A stretch of DNA of 64,000 bases from the NCBI RefSeq assembly GCF_037975245.1, contig NC_092568.1, forward strand, positions 40,000,631-40,064,630. The letters run 5' to 3'. The notes under the pieces were generated by a model. That model saw only the letters and a list, made by a program, of their open reading frames with translations, made no database searches and had not been told where the DNA came from. A program made the position numbers and the translations under genes. Within the stretch, counting starts at the first letter, position 1. Every line of letters starts with the position of its first letter. Shown here in pieces: positions 61,577 to 64,000 of this stretch. This DNA is from Apostichopus japonicus (taxonomy: Eukaryota; Echinodermata; Holothuroidea; Aspidochirotida; Stichopodidae).

Positions 61577-63185
61577 CAAAATGCCTGTTTATTTTCATAC
61601 TTCTGATATGACTGGCCATAAGTGATGGAAGGATACCACATTGACATTCTTCATAGTCTTGTGACAGAGAGTATAGATATTGAGCAAAGCTGCATGATTT
61701 GCAATTTGCACTTAATGGGGAAACCCTGCTTGTTTTTGCTCTTTTGGATGAGGGGTTCCAGGAGGGCAGTGGAAGGAGAGTCTGTATAGTCAGAGGTTCA
61801 ATATTGACAATCACTAGTCATGCCTCTATGTAAAGGTTATATACAGGGCTTTGCATTCATATCAGAGAGAGCTGGCAGGGTACACATAAATGTTCAAATG
61901 AATACTGCAGAGCTATACCCTTACATATATTGGATAATTAAAAGATATATAACTTACCCATCAGTTATGTGCTCATTTCCTGCAAAATGCGATGAGTCCT
62001 CATACCTTGCATGACACTGGGATCAGAAAAGGGAGAATTAACTCTCTTTAAATTCCATAATTATGAAGATTTAAAAAAATAGAATAAGGATGAGGGTAAT
62101 TGTAAACTTATGGATTAAGTTGTAATCTACACTGGAAATAAAATGCAAGGTTACCTTAATTACTTTCAATCTTAGACTGCCAATGTTGATAATGAATTTA
62201 AGCACAATCACAGTAGCATTCAGCTTAATTAAGTTTTGCAAAATAAGAAAATACAGGTAATATCTACAGCATGTAAGCATTATTTTGGGCCTTGAAAAAG
62301 TAAAATAAAAATTCACTTTAAAACTAAATGTCATTGGAAATGCTGAGAGCTGGCACACCCTATATGCTACTTTAACAGGGAATGATATCAAACTGTAAAC
62401 ATTGCTTGACCACCTCAAGTATTCTCATAATCCAAAAAGATGGGGAATCCTAGTCAACATTACCCCAGTGAACAATGGCAACTTAGTATGGTAGTGAAGG
62501 CATGCAGTTACCATCCTATTGACACAATTTGGTAACAATATGGACTTTCTTAAATGTGACGAACTCTGAGTTCTGTGGTTTTAAGCCAATTGATCAGATT
62601 GTTTTGCTACTTTAAAAGTTATTATCAAGCTTTAAAGGCTATTCTAGTAAAGGATATTCATAACATAGGAGTGACTTTCATCTAATAACTTCATGTGTAT
62701 TTGTAAGTTAAGGTAACTTACCAGTCAGCTTCACATGGAACGGCTAAGTTTTCTCAATGTTGATGACCAGCCGCAGATTATTCAGAAATCAGCTTGCCCA
62801 ACAGCATCATTTCACACATGCGAAGTTATTCACAAAGTTTATATAATGGCACTTGTATATTTAGCATACTGAAATACTAAATTATAGATCTTCAGCTCCT
62901 GCATAAACTGACACCTACTCACCCACAAACATTTGTTACTAGATAAAAGGAATAGTTAAATGAGTGAGATATTATGGTGCATTCAATATAATACCATTCA
63001 TAAATGTACTTTCTCACCCTAGCTGTCATTATTTCTCAAGCTCACCACTTATAATTGATATGTAACAATGTTTTAATCCTTGATCATGTTGACATCTTAT
63101 TGCGCTTGCCTGCCAGCTTTAAAGCAAGGTACCTGTAATTTCTTAATGGAACTTTCTGTCAGTCTCTGGTAAATACCAATTATAT
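61577..63185. other. AT-rich DNA, no gene recognised
   Basis: The longest frame, 62071-62418 on the minus strand (115 codons), is Phe/Ile/Leu-rich in an AT-rich tract and has no family match or coding signature. Confidence 0.4.
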
Positions 63186-63189
63186 CCTT

Positions 63190-63193
63190 GTGG

Positions 63194-63243
<50 letters not shown>

Positions 63244-63285
63244 AATATATATAAATAAATATATATGTAATATATATATTTTTTC
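63190..63285. repeat. (TA)n microsatellite with degenerate AT tail
   Basis: Over 20 TA dinucleotides in a row from about 63197, then ATAATATATATAAATAAATA-type sequence. Confidence 0.92.
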
Positions 63286-64000
63286 ATCATATGCTTATGT
63301 AGTTATGTAAAATTCATGCCCCATATACCTCAGTCTAAGGATACATTTGAAGGATACAGGAGTGCTTAAATCACCCCATGTTCTCTTATCTCAAATGCTT
63401 GACAAAGTTCAGTGGTGTCCCAATCTGTTTCTAACATGGGTTGGATCATGTGGGCATGGGGAAAGTGCAATCTGGTTCATGCTGGATATGACATGGCACT
63501 GAATTTCTCAGTGGTTATGGCAAGCTCCTTCCTCCTGTCTTGGTATCAAGGGGAAAGTCATCACCAAGAATGGTGGGAGCACATTTGGTGGAATGAAATA
63601 ATGCTTTTCATGGCTTAATCCAGTGCAGGACATTTCACTAAAATACTTATAACTAGAATGGTGGGTATGGATAGAGTCTTGTTTACTTAAACGGGGCTTC
63701 AATCCCCAATATCTATAGCGAAGCCAGTATTGGACAGTGCAGTGGTTGCAGTGCAGTCGAGATGCACAATGAACACAGTTTCTTGCAGTTGGAAAGGTAC
63801 TAAAATGATCAAATAAAACTTAACCTTCACCTGACCATTTTTGTAGTTTGAGTGCCACAGCGTCGGCACACACAAGGTCACCCACCAGCACCCTTTGTCA
63901 ACCCCAAAAAAACTGTACAAATTACCAGTAAATCTGAATACCCACCCTCAACTGCAACATATATTGAAGAGGGCGCCATTCCTTAATGTTATACACCAAT
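63286..64000. other. Intergenic DNA, no gene recognised
   Basis: Short frames at 63412-63618 (plus) and 63699-63920 (minus) are without recognised motifs. The window ends in ordinary sequence. Confidence 0.4.

Noticed and set aside
62071-62418. 115-codon minus-strand frame
   Set aside because: Hydrophobic low-complexity translation of AT-rich DNA, without family match or splice sites.

Overview
This is non-coding-dominated nuclear DNA from an animal, most likely a marine invertebrate. It is AT-rich and has spliced, intron-sized gaps between short exons. It carries a decayed CR1/L2-type LINE, a DUF4806-type domain (a family I know mainly from invertebrate genomes), TA microsatellites and several GC-rich minisatellites. 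There are no operons, Shine-Dalgarno sites or long open frames. An echinoderm or a related marine deuterostome would fit the look of the sequence, but nothing here proves it.

Layout. Positions 1-4750 are AT-rich intergenic sequence with one GC-rich quasi-palindromic repeat at 664-1100. From 4806 to 34494 runs a head-to-tail satellite of about 71 monomers of roughly 418 bp. Each monomer is an ancient dimer of two related halves (about 196 and 223 bp). The core (about 12.4-30.2 kb) shows higher-order structure, with several monomer types recurring in the same order and almost without change. A long hairpin sits just outside the left edge.

The right edge is cut by a 9.3 kb element (34495-43801) with 16-bp perfect terminal inverted repeats, direct and inverted GAAGCC-type subterminal repeats and a candidate CT target duplication. 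The interrupted satellite resumes at 43802 and ends near 44155. Inside the element is a promoter-like CpG-richer stretch and a phase-consistent three-exon open frame (about 39.05-40.49 kb), a possible fourth exon at 41.09 kb and a 70-bp-arm fold-back in the intron between them. No known transposase was recognised.

From about 47.3 to 54.3 kb lies a block bounded by inverted copies of a 150-bp repeat. It carries CCGCTGGCGG-type minisatellites at both ends, a tandemly duplicated GGCGGGAA-bearing segment, and spliced exons of a protein with a DUF4806-like domain (50.56-51.28 kb, with possible neighbouring exons).

The last part contains a LINE reverse-transcriptase relic (55.11-56.62 kb), several minisatellites and hairpins (56.9-58.4 kb), three 216-bp units that look like the monomeric ancestor of the big satellite (58.75-59.33 kb), a second copy of the edge hairpin repeat (60.0-60.3 kb) and a LINE 3' end (61.23-61.58 kb) that may belong to the same LINE copy. 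The rest is AT-rich sequence in which I see no gene.

No complete, confidently named host gene is present. The window reads as a satellite block, possibly heterochromatic or pericentromeric, next to a transposon-rich flank.
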